A DNA stretch of 64,000 nt from Sphingobacterium sp. UBA5670 (GCF_002420705.1 NZ_DIIM01000001.1:1-64000); one strand, 5' to 3'. Numbered from the stretch's first letter, positions 51,190 to 60,824 are shown. The notes: generated by a model from the sequence alone, not told the origin. Numbers and translations are program-made.

Positions 51190-51804
51190 TTATTTTATTT
51201 TCGATTTTATTGCTAAACGACCAGCACTCTCTGCGGCGATCATCAATGCTGCCGCCAACATAATGATATCTTTCACCACCAACCTACCGGCGGCGGATAA
51301 ATAAGGAAAACCGTAATTTGGCGAAGGGAAATCACCATCCAATTTGGGCACAAATGCTTCTGGTGTTGTAATTAGAAAAGAAAGTGTGACGAATGACATG
51401 ATTACCGTCAATAAAGCTCCTAAAATCCCGATTTTAGGAAACCAGATACCAAGCAATGTCATCAAACCGATCACAATAATCACAAGGCCCAGCAGATACG
51501 AAAAGAAATATGTTCCGTTTTTTTGGTGCCAGGCAATATTTTTACGAACAACCTTGCCTTCTGGATTTTTGAAGATCTGATATTCTGGCACTAGCTTTCC
51601 ATTATTATCCAAGGCTTGCTTTCCGGCATTGTGATAAAAGAAATTCATTACTGGACTATTGATCACAAAAGGAACGATGCCATCGGCTTCATATTGAAAC
51701 GCCTTCAATCCTCCAATCCATGCCATCACAATAAAGATTGAAATTCTCATAAGGTTAGTCAAGGTATACTGTGACTGGGCTAATGTGCTTATTATTTTTT
51801 CCAT
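51190..51804 (-). CDS. DUF417-family membrane protein (RclC/YkgB-like)
   Basis: A 204-residue membrane protein with four hydrophobic helices. The N-terminus LMRISIFIVMAWIGGLKAFQ and EADGIVPFVINSPVMNFFY are the DUF417 hallmark. In E. coli the DUF417 protein RclC is part of the reactive-chlorine-response rcl operon, regulated by the AraC-type RclR. Here an AraC regulator gene lies 70 bp upstream on the same strand. Its biochemical role is unknown. Confidence 0.85.
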   Translation of the reverse strand: MEKIISTLAQSQYTLTNLMRISIFIVMAWIGGLKAFQYEADGIVPFVINSPVMNFFYHNAGKQALDNNGKLVPEYQIFKNPEGKVVRKNIAWHQKNGTYFFSYLLGLVIIVIGLMTLLGIWFPKIGILGALLTVIMSFVTLSFLITTPEAFVPKLDGDFPSPNYGFPYLSAAGRLVVKDIIMLAAALMIAAESAGRLAIKSKIK

Positions 51805-51830
51805 AATATATCGCTTTGTTTAATACAAAA

Positions 51831-51859
51831 CAAAACTAACCAATGAGATAAACGGGCAA
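51831..51859 (-). promoter_or_regulatory. Promoter of the DUF417 gene
   Basis: Minus strand: TTG, 18-nt spacer, TAGTTTTG. It lies 27 bp upstream of the DUF417 start, inside the gap after the AraC gene, so DUF417 can be transcribed separately. Confidence 0.5.
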
Positions 51860-51874
51860 CATGGACAAATACCT

Positions 51875-52714
51875 CTATAACATAGACTTTTTGGCTACAA
51901 TAGATAAACCGACTTGTTTTCGAAATTCCTTAGGAGATACACCGACCATCTTCTTGAAAAACCGGCTGAAATAAAATTCATCTTTATACTGCAACGCAGC
52001 AGCTATTTCTTTAATACTTCTGGAGCTCAGATGGAGCAGTCTTTTGCTTTCCAGAACAAGACGTTCCTGAATCAGTTTTGACGGCGATTTACCCCATTTC
52101 AATCTTACCTTTTTAGCAAATACCGCTGGACTTAAGCTGTAATTTTCAGCATAAAATGTAACCTCTTTATGTGCTATATAATTTTTTTCCAGAAGCTGCT
52201 CAAAATCATCAATAACATCCCTATAAGCCAACGTAGACTGTTGCAGATCATTTACAACCATCTTTTGCTTGCTTGCCAAGGCTAAAATAAGCTGCAGGTA
52301 GGTTTTTAAGAGTGACTGATCATAGGATGCTGGAGACATTTTTAGCCGATCTATTTTCTCCATAATAGCCATTATCTCCTCATAGAGTTCTGCTGTAAGC
52401 GCTACATTGGGTACCTGATATATATTGTTGAATAAAATACCATTGCAGGCCACTTCGTTTTTATGATATTCTATACAATAAAAATCTCCATGGAATTTTA
52501 GTATGTTGATGGTACGAGGTGAAGTCATCTCCAAACTAAACAATTGATAAGGAGACAAAAACAAAATATCTTTCGGATTAGCGCGGTAGGGAATTAGATC
52601 TACCGAAAAATGAGCTTCCTCTTCAAACAAAAGAATACAATACAACGGCTCACTGATCTCGAACTTCTCGACAAATAATACTAGTTTTTCAAGTAGGATA
52701 AAGGAAGGGTTCAT
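51875..52714 (-). CDS. AraC-family transcriptional regulator
   Basis: A 279-residue cytosolic regulator. The N-terminal 165 residues form a cupin-like sensing domain (beta-rich, with cysteines at positions in PLYCILLF, DFYCIEY and VACNGIL). The C-terminal AraC HTH (about 180-275) has VTFYAENYSLSPAVFAKKVR and then AAALQYKDEFYFSRFFKKMV, GVSPKEFRK. It is 70 bp upstream of the DUF417 gene and 23 bp downstream of a YoaK-type gene on the same strand; it may regulate one or both. Confidence 0.85.
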   Translation of the reverse strand: MNPSFILLEKLVLFVEKFEISEPLYCILLFEEEAHFSVDLIPYRANPKDILFLSPYQLFSLEMTSPRTINILKFHGDFYCIEYHKNEVACNGILFNNIYQVPNVALTAELYEEIMAIMEKIDRLKMSPASYDQSLLKTYLQLILALASKQKMVVNDLQQSTLAYRDVIDDFEQLLEKNYIAHKEVTFYAENYSLSPAVFAKKVRLKWGKSPSKLIQERLVLESKRLLHLSSRSIKEIAAALQYKDEFYFSRFFKKMVGVSPKEFRKQVGLSIVAKKSML

Positions 52715-52737
52715 ATTATTAATTGAAGATATAAATT

Positions 52738-53472
52738 TTATTCATCGTGTCTCAAACTTCGTTTCAGATGATAAAACCTGAGTAGAATACTATCATACCA
52801 TAAAGCGAACAGCAGCATGATCGCCGGTAATAACAATGTTTTCAATTCAAAATATTGAAATACAAAGCCGCCAATAATTCCACCGATAAAAAAACCACTA
52901 ATAATCATTAACTTAAGAAAAATACTTTTGTGCAATTTCATTTTCTCAGCAATTTCCCGATAAGAAAACAACTGTGAAAACTCTATACCAAGGTCAGTAA
53001 ACAATCCCGTCAAATGTGTTGTTCTAACAACTGATTGGGAAACCTTCGTGACTAAGGCATTTTGAAGTCCCATAGCAAAAAGAAGGGCGAATGAAATTAA
53101 TGTTGAAAATGACCGCCCTATTTCGACAAAAGTAGGTAGCAGTCCCACGATAATTAAGATCATGGACTCTATACAAATTGGAACAACATAGGCGTTATGC
53201 GATTTCTTCTTTGAAGCCAATTCGACGATAAAACCTGAAAGGAATGCTCCCATTAAAAAGAAAGCTATATACAAGAGATAAATCAACGCCATTTTATAAT
53301 TTAATAAAATCAATTGCTCTGAAAAAAAAGCGAAATGGCCTGTAACATTAGTCGTTAAGGTATTAACGGCAAGAACGCTTGTGATATTAACCAGCCCCGC
53401 AACACAGGATAAAATAGAAGCTAACTTTAAGTTATGCGCATAATTCCTTCCTCTCCCTTGGTGCCTAAACAT
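52738..53472 (-). CDS. YoaK/DUF1275 membrane protein
   Basis: A 244-residue membrane protein with six or so hydrophobic helices. The family-defining N-terminal region is SCVAGLVNITSVLAVNTLTT, then NVTGHFAFFSEQL; another block is GLQNALVTKVSQSVVRTTHL, TGLFTDLGIEF. Proteins of this family may be transporters, but no substrate is established. It sits 23 bp upstream of the AraC gene, so the two are probably one transcript. Confidence 0.85.
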   Translation of the reverse strand: MFRHQGRGRNYAHNLKLASILSCVAGLVNITSVLAVNTLTTNVTGHFAFFSEQLILLNYKMALIYLLYIAFFLMGAFLSGFIVELASKKKSHNAYVVPICIESMILIIVGLLPTFVEIGRSFSTLISFALLFAMGLQNALVTKVSQSVVRTTHLTGLFTDLGIEFSQLFSYREIAEKMKLHKSIFLKLMIISGFFIGGIIGGFVFQYFELKTLLLPAIMLLFALWYDSILLRFYHLKRSLRHDE

Positions 53473-53570
53473 TTGAATCGATCTTTATAAATTAGAGAAA
53501 ATATTTATAAAAATATGAAAAATCACCCAACAGGGCTAGCTACTAGCCTAAAAAAAATAGCCAATTCCGG

Positions 53571-54416
53571 TCAGAAACTTTTAAAAAAAGTGGGGACCGC
53601 AAGATTTTGATAAATTGCTTTTGTAAGGTTCCGTGAAAAAAAACTTTTTAAAAAACTTTTCGGGCTATAAGAGACCAACAAAAGATCAATCTCCCCTTTT
53701 TCAACCATATAATCTATACAACGTGGTATAGGCATGTTGTAACCTAATCTATTGACTGCATTTTTTTCTAAATAATCGATCTGATCAAACGAAAATTTAC
53801 TTGACAGTTTTTTTTGCCATTCCTCGATATCCTCCTGTTTTGGTGAAACATATTTTTGGGTGACATGCAACAGACTCAATTTGAAATTAGTCGACAATCG
53901 GGTTGTAAAACTACCCAATAAATCATATTCAGATTCCTTAAAATTGGTCAACAGGCCTACATTTAATAACTGAAACTTTGTGAAAGTAATGGGTATTGCC
54001 AATACACCAATTGGACTCTTCTTTATCAAGGCGAAGGTATTACTTCCTAAAAACGCTTTTTTTATCATTCCTTTGCCTTTGGCCCCCATCACGATAAAGG
54101 TATATTCCTGTTGAGGCAATAAATCCAATACGGTTTTTATCAGGTCTCCAGGTAAACATAGCATTTCACAGCTGAGGTTTGGAAATGCATTGTCTAAACG
54201 TGTACGCCATTCCTCAAGCAGACTTTCGGCCCGCTCCTTCTGGGAAATAAACGCTGGATGTTCAAGCTGGATGTTGATATTGTCTTTAATTGTACTTGAA
54301 TAGATATGCAGAAGCTGGACTCTCCAATTAAATTCTTGTGCCAAATATGAGGCATAGGTAATAGCAGTCCATGAATTTTCAGAAAAATCGGTTAGTACGA
54401 GAATTGTCTTGTTCAT
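53571..54416 (-). CDS. Universal stress protein, two UspA domains
   Basis: A 281-residue tandem UspA protein. Domain 1 (about 1-145) has the N-terminal VLTDFSENSWTAITYAS and the ATP-type motif MGAKGKGM...FLGSNT (G-2x-G-9x-G-S). Domain 2 (about 150-281) has lost this loop (VSYSPKSFLKSFFSRN), so probably only the first binds nucleotide. It is typical of stationary-phase or low-oxygen stress sets; a zinc alcohol dehydrogenase gene follows on the same strand, 316 bp upstream. Confidence 0.88.
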   Translation of the reverse strand: MNKTILVLTDFSENSWTAITYASYLAQEFNWRVQLLHIYSSTIKDNINIQLEHPAFISQKERAESLLEEWRTRLDNAFPNLSCEMLCLPGDLIKTVLDLLPQQEYTFIVMGAKGKGMIKKAFLGSNTFALIKKSPIGVLAIPITFTKFQLLNVGLLTNFKESEYDLLGSFTTRLSTNFKLSLLHVTQKYVSPKQEDIEEWQKKLSSKFSFDQIDYLEKNAVNRLGYNMPIPRCIDYMVEKGEIDLLLVSYSPKSFLKSFFSRNLTKAIYQNLAVPTFFKSF

Positions 54417-54601
54417 AAATGTTTTGCAGATAAATCAGCGAGATTGTTTATTTAAAAACAACGATAAGAATCAGAAGTTTTTTAAAAGACAATTTTAGCA
54501 GGATGAAAGTATAGTTTCGTTAAGTTGACGGCAAGTAGATTGAAAACAGCACTATAGGCTTAAAACCCCTTGGTAGACGCAGTTTTTCAACAATCATAAA
54601 A

Positions 54602-54637
54602 TAAAAAAGGTTTTCAAACGGGGAGAATGAAAACCTT
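54602..54637 (-). terminator. Terminator of the alcohol dehydrogenase gene
   Basis: On the minus strand, AAGGTTTTCA and TGAAAACCTT form a 10-bp perfect stem with a 11-nt loop, followed by TTTTTTAT. It lies about 95 bp beyond the ADH stop. On the plus strand the same hairpin leads into ATAACCAATTATAAACCTAA..., similar to leaders seen before SusC-type genes. Confidence 0.7.
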
Positions 54638-54731
54638 AAATAACCAATTATAAACCTAAATTATGATACTACGAATATAGGCATCAAAAATTAAAAAACA
54701 AAATAAACTACTAAAAAAGTAGACTTTTTTT

Positions 54732-55757
54732 TCAGGGAATGAGGACAGCCCTTCCTTTGATCTTGCTATTTCGCATTCGATCATAAACCTCATTAGCCTG
54801 ATCAAGTTTAAATTGTTCGATTTCGATGTGAATTTTCTTCTGTCTAGCCAATCCAACGACTTCCATAAGTTCCACACGAGACCCCCAATACGGGTTTGTC
54901 ATACTCACACCGAATGGAAGTCCAGCCATATTATATTGGTAATGGCCCCCACCTAATCCGACTATTGTTAAATCACCATCCAAACCCACCACCTTTGTTC
55001 CCAGTTCAATGGTTGATGTTGCTCCCACAAAATCAAGAACAACTTTTGCCTTTTTTATACCAGTTATCGTGTTAATCTGAGCGGCTGCGTTGTCATCCTT
55101 AGAGTTGATCACGTGAGCAGCCCCCAGTTCCTTCGCGAAAGCTAATTTATCATCAGTGACATCACATGCGATAATTGTACTCGCACTTACCTCATTTAAT
55201 ATTTGAAGAGCGACGTGCCCCAATCCGCCCACACCAATCACAACGACATACTCATCTGCGGTTAATTTTCCGATCGACCTTTTAATAGCGGAATAAGGAG
55301 TCAGTGCTGCGTCGGTCAATGGAGCGGCAACAACTGGATCAAGATCGTAAATCGGTACCAATAAACGCGAGGATGGAACCAGCATATATTCAGCCATGCC
55401 CCCATCTAGGCCCAGCCCTCCTCCATAAGCCATTTCAGACTGATGATCACAATAATTTTCCTTCGATTGCTGACAAGGTTTACAATGACCGCATCCCCAA
55501 GGACCATAAACTAACACTGCATCTCCTTTCTTATACCCTTTTACATCCGAGCCCACTTCTTCTATCCAACCTGCATTTTCATGTCCTAGCGTAAATACCG
55601 TACCAACAACAGTCCCCTCATCTATAATGTGAAGATCGGAATGGCAAACACCAGCCCCACCAATTTTTAGTAATACTTCATCGCCTTTAGGAATTGGCTT
55701 CTCTAGATCATTGACAACACGGACGTCCTTATGTCCGAAAAATCGTACTGCTTTCAT
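54732..55757 (-). CDS. Zinc-dependent alcohol dehydrogenase
   Basis: A 341-residue MDR-family enzyme from the ATG at 55757. Catalytic Zn site: Cys38 in GVCHSDLH with GHE (about 58-60); structural Zn site: CGHCKPCQQSKENYC (four cysteines). The Rossmann fold carries GVGGLGHVAL. An alternative start at 55838 adds a hydrophobic extension not found in the family. It oxidises or reduces an alcohol/aldehyde pair with NAD(P)(H). It may form a stress set with the universal stress protein gene. Confidence 0.93.
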   Translation of the reverse strand: MKAVRFFGHKDVRVVNDLEKPIPKGDEVLLKIGGAGVCHSDLHIIDEGTVVGTVFTLGHENAGWIEEVGSDVKGYKKGDAVLVYGPWGCGHCKPCQQSKENYCDHQSEMAYGGGLGLDGGMAEYMLVPSSRLLVPIYDLDPVVAAPLTDAALTPYSAIKRSIGKLTADEYVVVIGVGGLGHVALQILNEVSASTIIACDVTDDKLAFAKELGAAHVINSKDDNAAAQINTITGIKKAKVVLDFVGATSTIELGTKVVGLDGDLTIVGLGGGHYQYNMAGLPFGVSMTNPYWGSRVELMEVVGLARQKKIHIEIEQFKLDQANEVYDRMRNSKIKGRAVLIP

Positions 55758-55988
55758 AATAAAAAAAATTAGTTGACTAATAGAAATACAAACAACACCG
55801 ATATATGTTTGAACCACCAAGTATTCAACCAGGTTCAACTTTCCAACCTAGTTAATGGTCAAGAAGGTTCCGAGCAAAAGATATTGATGTATTTTTATAT
55901 GGAAACATTACTGTAAATGATATAGACAGTCATTTTTCAATAATTGTAACAATATTAGATAAACTTTAAAAATTCCACACCTAAATTG

Positions 55989-56020
55989 TTTGTATCATTT
56001 TTAAAGTTTAATTACATTTG
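55989..56020 (+). promoter_or_regulatory. Strong promoter of the RND efflux operon
   Basis: TTTG, 20-nt spacer, TACATTTG, a near-perfect Bacteroidota sigma-A promoter. The first start codon, ATG at 56029, lies only 9 bp after the -7 element, implying a leaderless or nearly leaderless message for the first gene. Confidence 0.7.
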
Positions 56021-56028
56021 CTTCAAGG

Positions 56029-56454
56029 ATGCAAGGAAAATTCCATCAATATTTGTTCGGCTTACTGTGCGCAATACTTGTCAGTTTTGGCTGGTACTGC
56101 GCTTCAACACCAAATAATTATAATCCGTCCTACAGTCTTCATGCTGTTAAGCACTTCGATAGAGAGGTCAAAAGTGGGTATGATGAAATCGAAGTCATTC
56201 GTAAAACTAAACCTCATCCACATGAAAAACTAAGGGCTTATTTTTCAGAAAATGATAATGAAAATGATGAGGCTGGAAGCGATTCCAATAGCCCGAATTT
56301 ATTAGCACTATCTGAAAATGATTTTGGAAATTTAAATTCCTTTATCCATCCCCAATTTCATAATACGCGCACAGCTATTTCGCTTGCGAATTCCAACCAG
56401 CTTACTTCACGAAAAAACGCGCTCTATATCCATTACAGTGTCTTCAGGCTGTGA
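56029..56454 (+). CDS. Small exported protein preceding the RND genes
   Basis: A 141-residue protein with an N-terminal membrane or signal segment (YLFGLLCAILVSFGWYC), then a polar, Asp/Asn-rich region (SENDNENDEAGSDSNSPN) and a C-terminal basic stretch. No family recognised. It is 108 bp upstream of the adaptor gene and under the strong promoter at 55989-56020, so it is probably part of the efflux operon. It may be a small accessory, or a translated leader for the operon. Confidence 0.6.
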   Translation: MQGKFHQYLFGLLCAILVSFGWYCASTPNNYNPSYSLHAVKHFDREVKSGYDEIEVIRKTKPHPHEKLRAYFSENDNENDEAGSDSNSPNLLALSENDFGNLNSFIHPQFHNTRTAISLANSNQLTSRKNALYIHYSVFRL

Positions 56455-56561
56455 TTTTTAACTAGTTTTTTAAAAAAACATCAAAAATAGCTTTCAAAGC
56501 TTTTGAAAGCTAGTCACACTATTGTTCAATTTTTCGAAAAAATTATTAAAAAACGATTATC

Positions 56562-57647
56562 ATGGTCATGAAAAGCTTCATGTATATAAGCCTGTGCCTT
56601 ATTATTCTATCTACGAGCTGCCAGTCAGAGAAAAATGACAAAAAGGAAGCTGCAGTTTTTAACGTTACTTCTCCCTTAGTCAAAGATACATTGGTCAACA
56701 AAGACTATGTTGCGCAGATCCGTTCAATCAACCATATTGAATTACGAGCACAAGAAAAAGGGTACATTCAATCTATATTTGTCGATGAAGGGCAATTGGT
56801 TCAAAAAGGACAACCTTTATTTAAAATAATGCCAAACCTTTATGAATCTGATGTTAACCGTGCAAAAGCCGAGGTCAAATATGCAGAGATCGAATACCAA
56901 AACAGCAAAAATCTTTCAGAAAAGGATATTGTAGCTCCTCAGGAAACTGAAATGGCGAAAGCAAAATATGAAAAAGCCAAAGCAGAACTTGCATCCATGA
57001 ATACGCACCTCAGATTTACCGATATCGTGGCACCATTTTCAGGTATCGTCGGTAAACTGCATGTCCGCAAAGGTAGTCTTGTTGATGAAGGTGAGTTGAT
57101 TACTGAACTTTCCGATAATAGCAAAATGTGGGTTTACTTCAATGTACCAGAGGCAGAATATCTCAACCAGATGGAAGCCAAAAAGGACAACAGTCCAATG
57201 CATGTTCGATTAAATTTGGCTAATGGGAAGCAATTCAATCAAGACGGTATCGTTGAAACAATTGAATCAGACTTCAATAATGAAACTGGGAATATTGCCT
57301 ATAGAGCGACATTTCCGAATCCAAAAGGATTGCTTCGCTATGGAGAAACAGGAAATATTGTTATCACATCGCCCTATACTAATGCCCTTATGATACCACA
57401 GAAGGCCACATTTGAGGAGCTGGAAAAGAAATATGTATATGTCATCACAAAAGATAATAAAGTAAAAGCAAGAGAAATAAAAGTTGCTGCCGAGCTGCCA
57501 CACATCTATGTTGTTTCTTCGGGGTTGAATAAAGACGAAAAAATTCTGCTGAATGGACTTCGTATGGTACAAGAAAACCAGACAATCGAATCAAAGTACC
57601 AAACTCCCGAAAAAGTAATGTCAAATCTAGATCTGTATGCAGAGTAA
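56562..57647 (+). CDS. RND efflux periplasmic adaptor (membrane fusion protein)
   Basis: A 361-residue lipoprotein (MVMKSFMYISLCLIILSTSC, Cys20) with the HlyD/AcrA fold: barrel-sandwich hybrid (KGYIQSIFVDEGQLVQKGQP), coiled-coil hairpin (about 90-150, rich in AKAEVKYAEIEYQNSK), beta barrel (PFSGIVGKLHVRKGSLVDEG) and a membrane-proximal domain. It links the inner-membrane pump to the outer-membrane factor. It starts 15 bp before... the pump gene follows 15 bp downstream. Confidence 0.95.
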   Translation: MVMKSFMYISLCLIILSTSCQSEKNDKKEAAVFNVTSPLVKDTLVNKDYVAQIRSINHIELRAQEKGYIQSIFVDEGQLVQKGQPLFKIMPNLYESDVNRAKAEVKYAEIEYQNSKNLSEKDIVAPQETEMAKAKYEKAKAELASMNTHLRFTDIVAPFSGIVGKLHVRKGSLVDEGELITELSDNSKMWVYFNVPEAEYLNQMEAKKDNSPMHVRLNLANGKQFNQDGIVETIESDFNNETGNIAYRATFPNPKGLLRYGETGNIVITSPYTNALMIPQKATFEELEKKYVYVITKDNKVKAREIKVAAELPHIYVVSSGLNKDEKILLNGLRMVQENQTIESKYQTPEKVMSNLDLYAE

Positions 57648-57662
57648 TTAAAAAGCAACGTT

Positions 57663-60600
57663 ATGTTTAAAAAAGTAATACATCGACCGGTATTTGCTAT
57701 TGTCATATCGGTTGTCATCCTATTTATCGGCGGCCTAGCGATAAAACAGCTTCCGACCGAACAATTTCCAAAAATTGCACCAACGACTGTTGCAGTTTCC
57801 ATTGCCTATCCGGGAGCAAGTGCTGACGTGCTCGTCAAATCCTCCCTAATTACGTTAGAAAATGCGATCAATGGCGTCCAGGGCATGCGCTATATAGCGA
57901 CAGATGCAACCAGTGCCGGTGAGGCAACCGTCAACGTTATCTTTGATCCCGGAACTGACCCCAACGATGCCGTCGTACTGGTGAAGACCAGAGTAGATCA
58001 GGTTATGCCCCTCTTACCCGAGCTCGTACAAAAAGAAGGGGTCGTTGTAAATCCCATTCAGCCCAGTATGCTGATGTATGTCAACCTTTACAGCACCAAT
58101 AAAAGCATGGATGAGAAGTTTCTGTACAATTATGCTACAGTAAACATCATTCCCGAAATCAATCGTATCCATGGAATCGCCAAATCGCAAATCTTAGGTA
58201 GCCGGAGATATGCCATGCGCGTCTGGCTGAATCCTGACCGCATGCGTGCATACAGCCTATCTGTTGATGAAGTGATGAAAGCGATAAGCGAGCAGAGCAT
58301 TATCGGCCGGCCTGGACGTTTGGGACAGAGTTCAGGTATCGCCGCACAATCACTTGAATATGTGCTAACCTATAAAGGGCAATATAACAAACCGGAGGAG
58401 TACGAAAACATAATCATCCGCGCAAATGCTGATGGAGAAAACATTAAGCTGAAAGACGTTGCCAAAATCGAACTGGGCAGTGAGTTTTTTGATATATACT
58501 CCAACTTGGACGGACACCCTTCGGCATCTATTGTCTTAAAACAAAACTACGGCAGTAATGCAAATGACGTCATCAAAGATGTAAAAGCAAAACTAGCTGA
58601 AATGAAAGGCAACTTCCCTCCCGGCATAGACTACAAAATCAGCTATGACGTATCCCAATTCTTGGATGCATCAATCGAACAGGTGATGCACACCTTACGG
58701 GATGCCTTTATCCTGGTTGCCATTGTCGTTTTTATTTTCCTTGGCGACTGGCGTTCAACATTAATCCCCATCATTGCCGTTCCCGTATCCCTAATCGGTA
58801 CATTCTTTGTCATCCAATGGTTCGGTATGTCGATCAACCTGGTCACACTCTTTGCATTGGTCCTCGCTATCGGGATTGTGGTAGACAATGCCATTGTCGT
58901 GATTGAAGCCGTACATGCTAAGATGGAAGAAAGTGCAATATCCCCCTATAACGCAGTGAAGGAAGTAATGGCCGAAATTGCAGGTGCTATTATCGCTATT
59001 ACCGCGGTTATGGTAGCTGTATTTATCCCTATTTCCTTTATGACGGGACCCGTTGGAACATTTTATCGTCAATTTTCGATTACCATGGCGAGTTCCATTG
59101 TAATTTCTGCTATAGTAGCGCTTACGCTCACGCCCGTGCTTGCAGCAATGTTACTTAAGAACAACCATGGAAAACCCAAAAAATCAAATATATTCACCAG
59201 ATCACTCGATCTTTTCAACAATACTTTCGATAAGATAACAGGTAAATATGCCAGCTTCCTTCGAAAAATCGCGAGCCGCAGAGTGATCACATGGAGCATC
59301 TTAATAGCTTTCTGTGCGGGGATTTTTGTGATCAATAAAACACTTCCCGGAGGTTTCATTCCAAGTGAAGACCAGGGAACAATATATGCCATCATCCAGA
59401 CTCCTCCGGGATCCACCTTGGAACAGACCAATAAACTCTCTCGGGAACTTCAGAAGATCTGTCAGGGCGTAGATGGTGTAGAATCTGTCTCTTCGTTGGC
59501 TGGCTATGAAATCATGACTGAAGGCCGAGGTTCAAATGCAGGGACATGCCTTATCAACCTAAAGACCTGGGGTGAGCGAGAGCACTCTGTTAAAGAAATC
59601 ATGGAAGAACTTGAAGAAAAATCAAAAAACCTAGGTGCTACGGTTGAGTTCTTTGAACCACCTGCTGTTCCCGGATTTGGATCCTCTGGTGGTTTCTCCA
59701 TGCGCTTGTTGGACCTCAATAGAACGACGGACTACCAGGACTTTGATAAGGTCAATAAAGCTTTTATTGCTAATCTCAAGAAACGCAAGGAACTAACCGG
59801 AGTCTTCACCTTCTTCGCGGCCAATTACCCGCAATATGAGTTGGTATTTGACAATAATGCTGCCATGCAAAAAGGAGTTTCCATTGGCAAAGCGATGGAC
59901 AACCTCAACATCCTCATCGGCAGTACTTACGAACAAGGCTTCATCCGCTTTGGGCAGTTCTTTAAGGTATATGTACAATCATCGCCTGAATTTAGAAGAT
60001 TGCCTTCCGATATCATGAATCTCTATGTCAAAAACGACCACGATCAGATGGTTCCTTATTCAGCCTTTATGAGTTTGAAAAAAACACAGGGACCAAATGA
60101 GATTACACGCTACAACATGTATAACTCGGCTGCCATCCGTGGTCTTCCGGCAAATGGCTATACAACAGCAGATGCCATCCAAGCGATCAATGAAACAGCG
60201 CTCAAAACCTTACCGCATGGCTATAAAGTCGCATGGGAAGGCCTTTCTTATGATGAGGCTCAACGCGGGAATGAAGCCATTTACGTTTTCTTAGTCGTAT
60301 TGGTATTCGTATATCTCGTGCTCGCTGCACAATACGAAAGTTTTATCATTCCATTTGCAGTACTCCTCTCGCTACCTGTCGGTGTATTCGGATCATTTTT
60401 CTTATTAAAAGCAATGGGCCTTGAAAATGACATCTATGCACAAGTAGGTTTGATTATGATTATTGGCTTACTTGGTAAAAATGCGGTGCTTATTGTAGAA
60501 TTTGCGGTTAAGCGGCGCCAGGCTGGAGATAGCATATTAGAGGCCGCAATCGAGGGCTCAAGGGCTCGTTTCAGACCGATTTTGATGACTTCCTTTGCCT

Positions 60601-60824
60601 TTATAGCGGGACTTGTACCCCTCGTTTTTGCTAGCGGTGCAGGTGCGATCGGAAACCATACCATAGGTGCCTCTGCTTTGGGCGGTATGCTGGTCGGAAC
60701 AATTTTTGGCGTTATCGTCATTCCGGGACTCTATTACATTTTTGCAAAATTGGCCGATGGAAGAAAAATGATCCAGGCCGAAGACGACTCACCTTTAAGC
60801 GAAGACATGATACATTATGAATAA
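57663..60824 (+). CDS. RND multidrug efflux pump, HAE1 family
   Basis: A 1053-residue AcrB-type pump: twelve membrane helices in two halves, with two large periplasmic loops (about 35-340 and 560-870). Family motifs include GIVVDNAIVVIEAVH in TM4 and IGLLGKNAVLIVEFAV in TM10 (the relay Lys near 940). In TM4 the usual Asp-Asp relay pair reads Asp408-Asn409. It expels hydrophobic compounds using the proton-motive force. Its 3' end overlaps the start of the outer-membrane factor gene by 8 bp. Confidence 0.95.
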   Translation: MFKKVIHRPVFAIVISVVILFIGGLAIKQLPTEQFPKIAPTTVAVSIAYPGASADVLVKSSLITLENAINGVQGMRYIATDATSAGEATVNVIFDPGTDPNDAVVLVKTRVDQVMPLLPELVQKEGVVVNPIQPSMLMYVNLYSTNKSMDEKFLYNYATVNIIPEINRIHGIAKSQILGSRRYAMRVWLNPDRMRAYSLSVDEVMKAISEQSIIGRPGRLGQSSGIAAQSLEYVLTYKGQYNKPEEYENIIIRANADGENIKLKDVAKIELGSEFFDIYSNLDGHPSASIVLKQNYGSNANDVIKDVKAKLAEMKGNFPPGIDYKISYDVSQFLDASIEQVMHTLRDAFILVAIVVFIFLGDWRSTLIPIIAVPVSLIGTFFVIQWFGMSINLVTLFALVLAIGIVVDNAIVVIEAVHAKMEESAISPYNAVKEVMAEIAGAIIAITAVMVAVFIPISFMTGPVGTFYRQFSITMASSIVISAIVALTLTPVLAAMLLKNNHGKPKKSNIFTRSLDLFNNTFDKITGKYASFLRKIASRRVITWSILIAFCAGIFVINKTLPGGFIPSEDQGTIYAIIQTPPGSTLEQTNKLSRELQKICQGVDGVESVSSLAGYEIMTEGRGSNAGTCLINLKTWGEREHSVKEIMEELEEKSKNLGATVEFFEPPAVPGFGSSGGFSMRLLDLNRTTDYQDFDKVNKAFIANLKKRKELTGVFTFFAANYPQYELVFDNNAAMQKGVSIGKAMDNLNILIGSTYEQGFIRFGQFFKVYVQSSPEFRRLPSDIMNLYVKNDHDQMVPYSAFMSLKKTQGPNEITRYNMYNSAAIRGLPANGYTTADAIQAINETALKTLPHGYKVAWEGLSYDEAQRGNEAIYVFLVVLVFVYLVLAAQYESFIIPFAVLLSLPVGVFGSFFLLKAMGLENDIYAQVGLIMIIGLLGKNAVLIVEFAVKRRQAGDSILEAAIEGSRARFRPILMTSFAFIAGLVPLVFASGAGAIGNHTIGASALGGMLVGTIFGVIVIPGLYYIFAKLADGRKMIQAEDDSPLSEDMIHYE

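Noticed and set aside
54656..54877. 73-codon minus-strand open frame beside the ADH gene
   Set aside because: It is an out-of-frame overlap of the ADH 3' end and its terminator, with no start signal.
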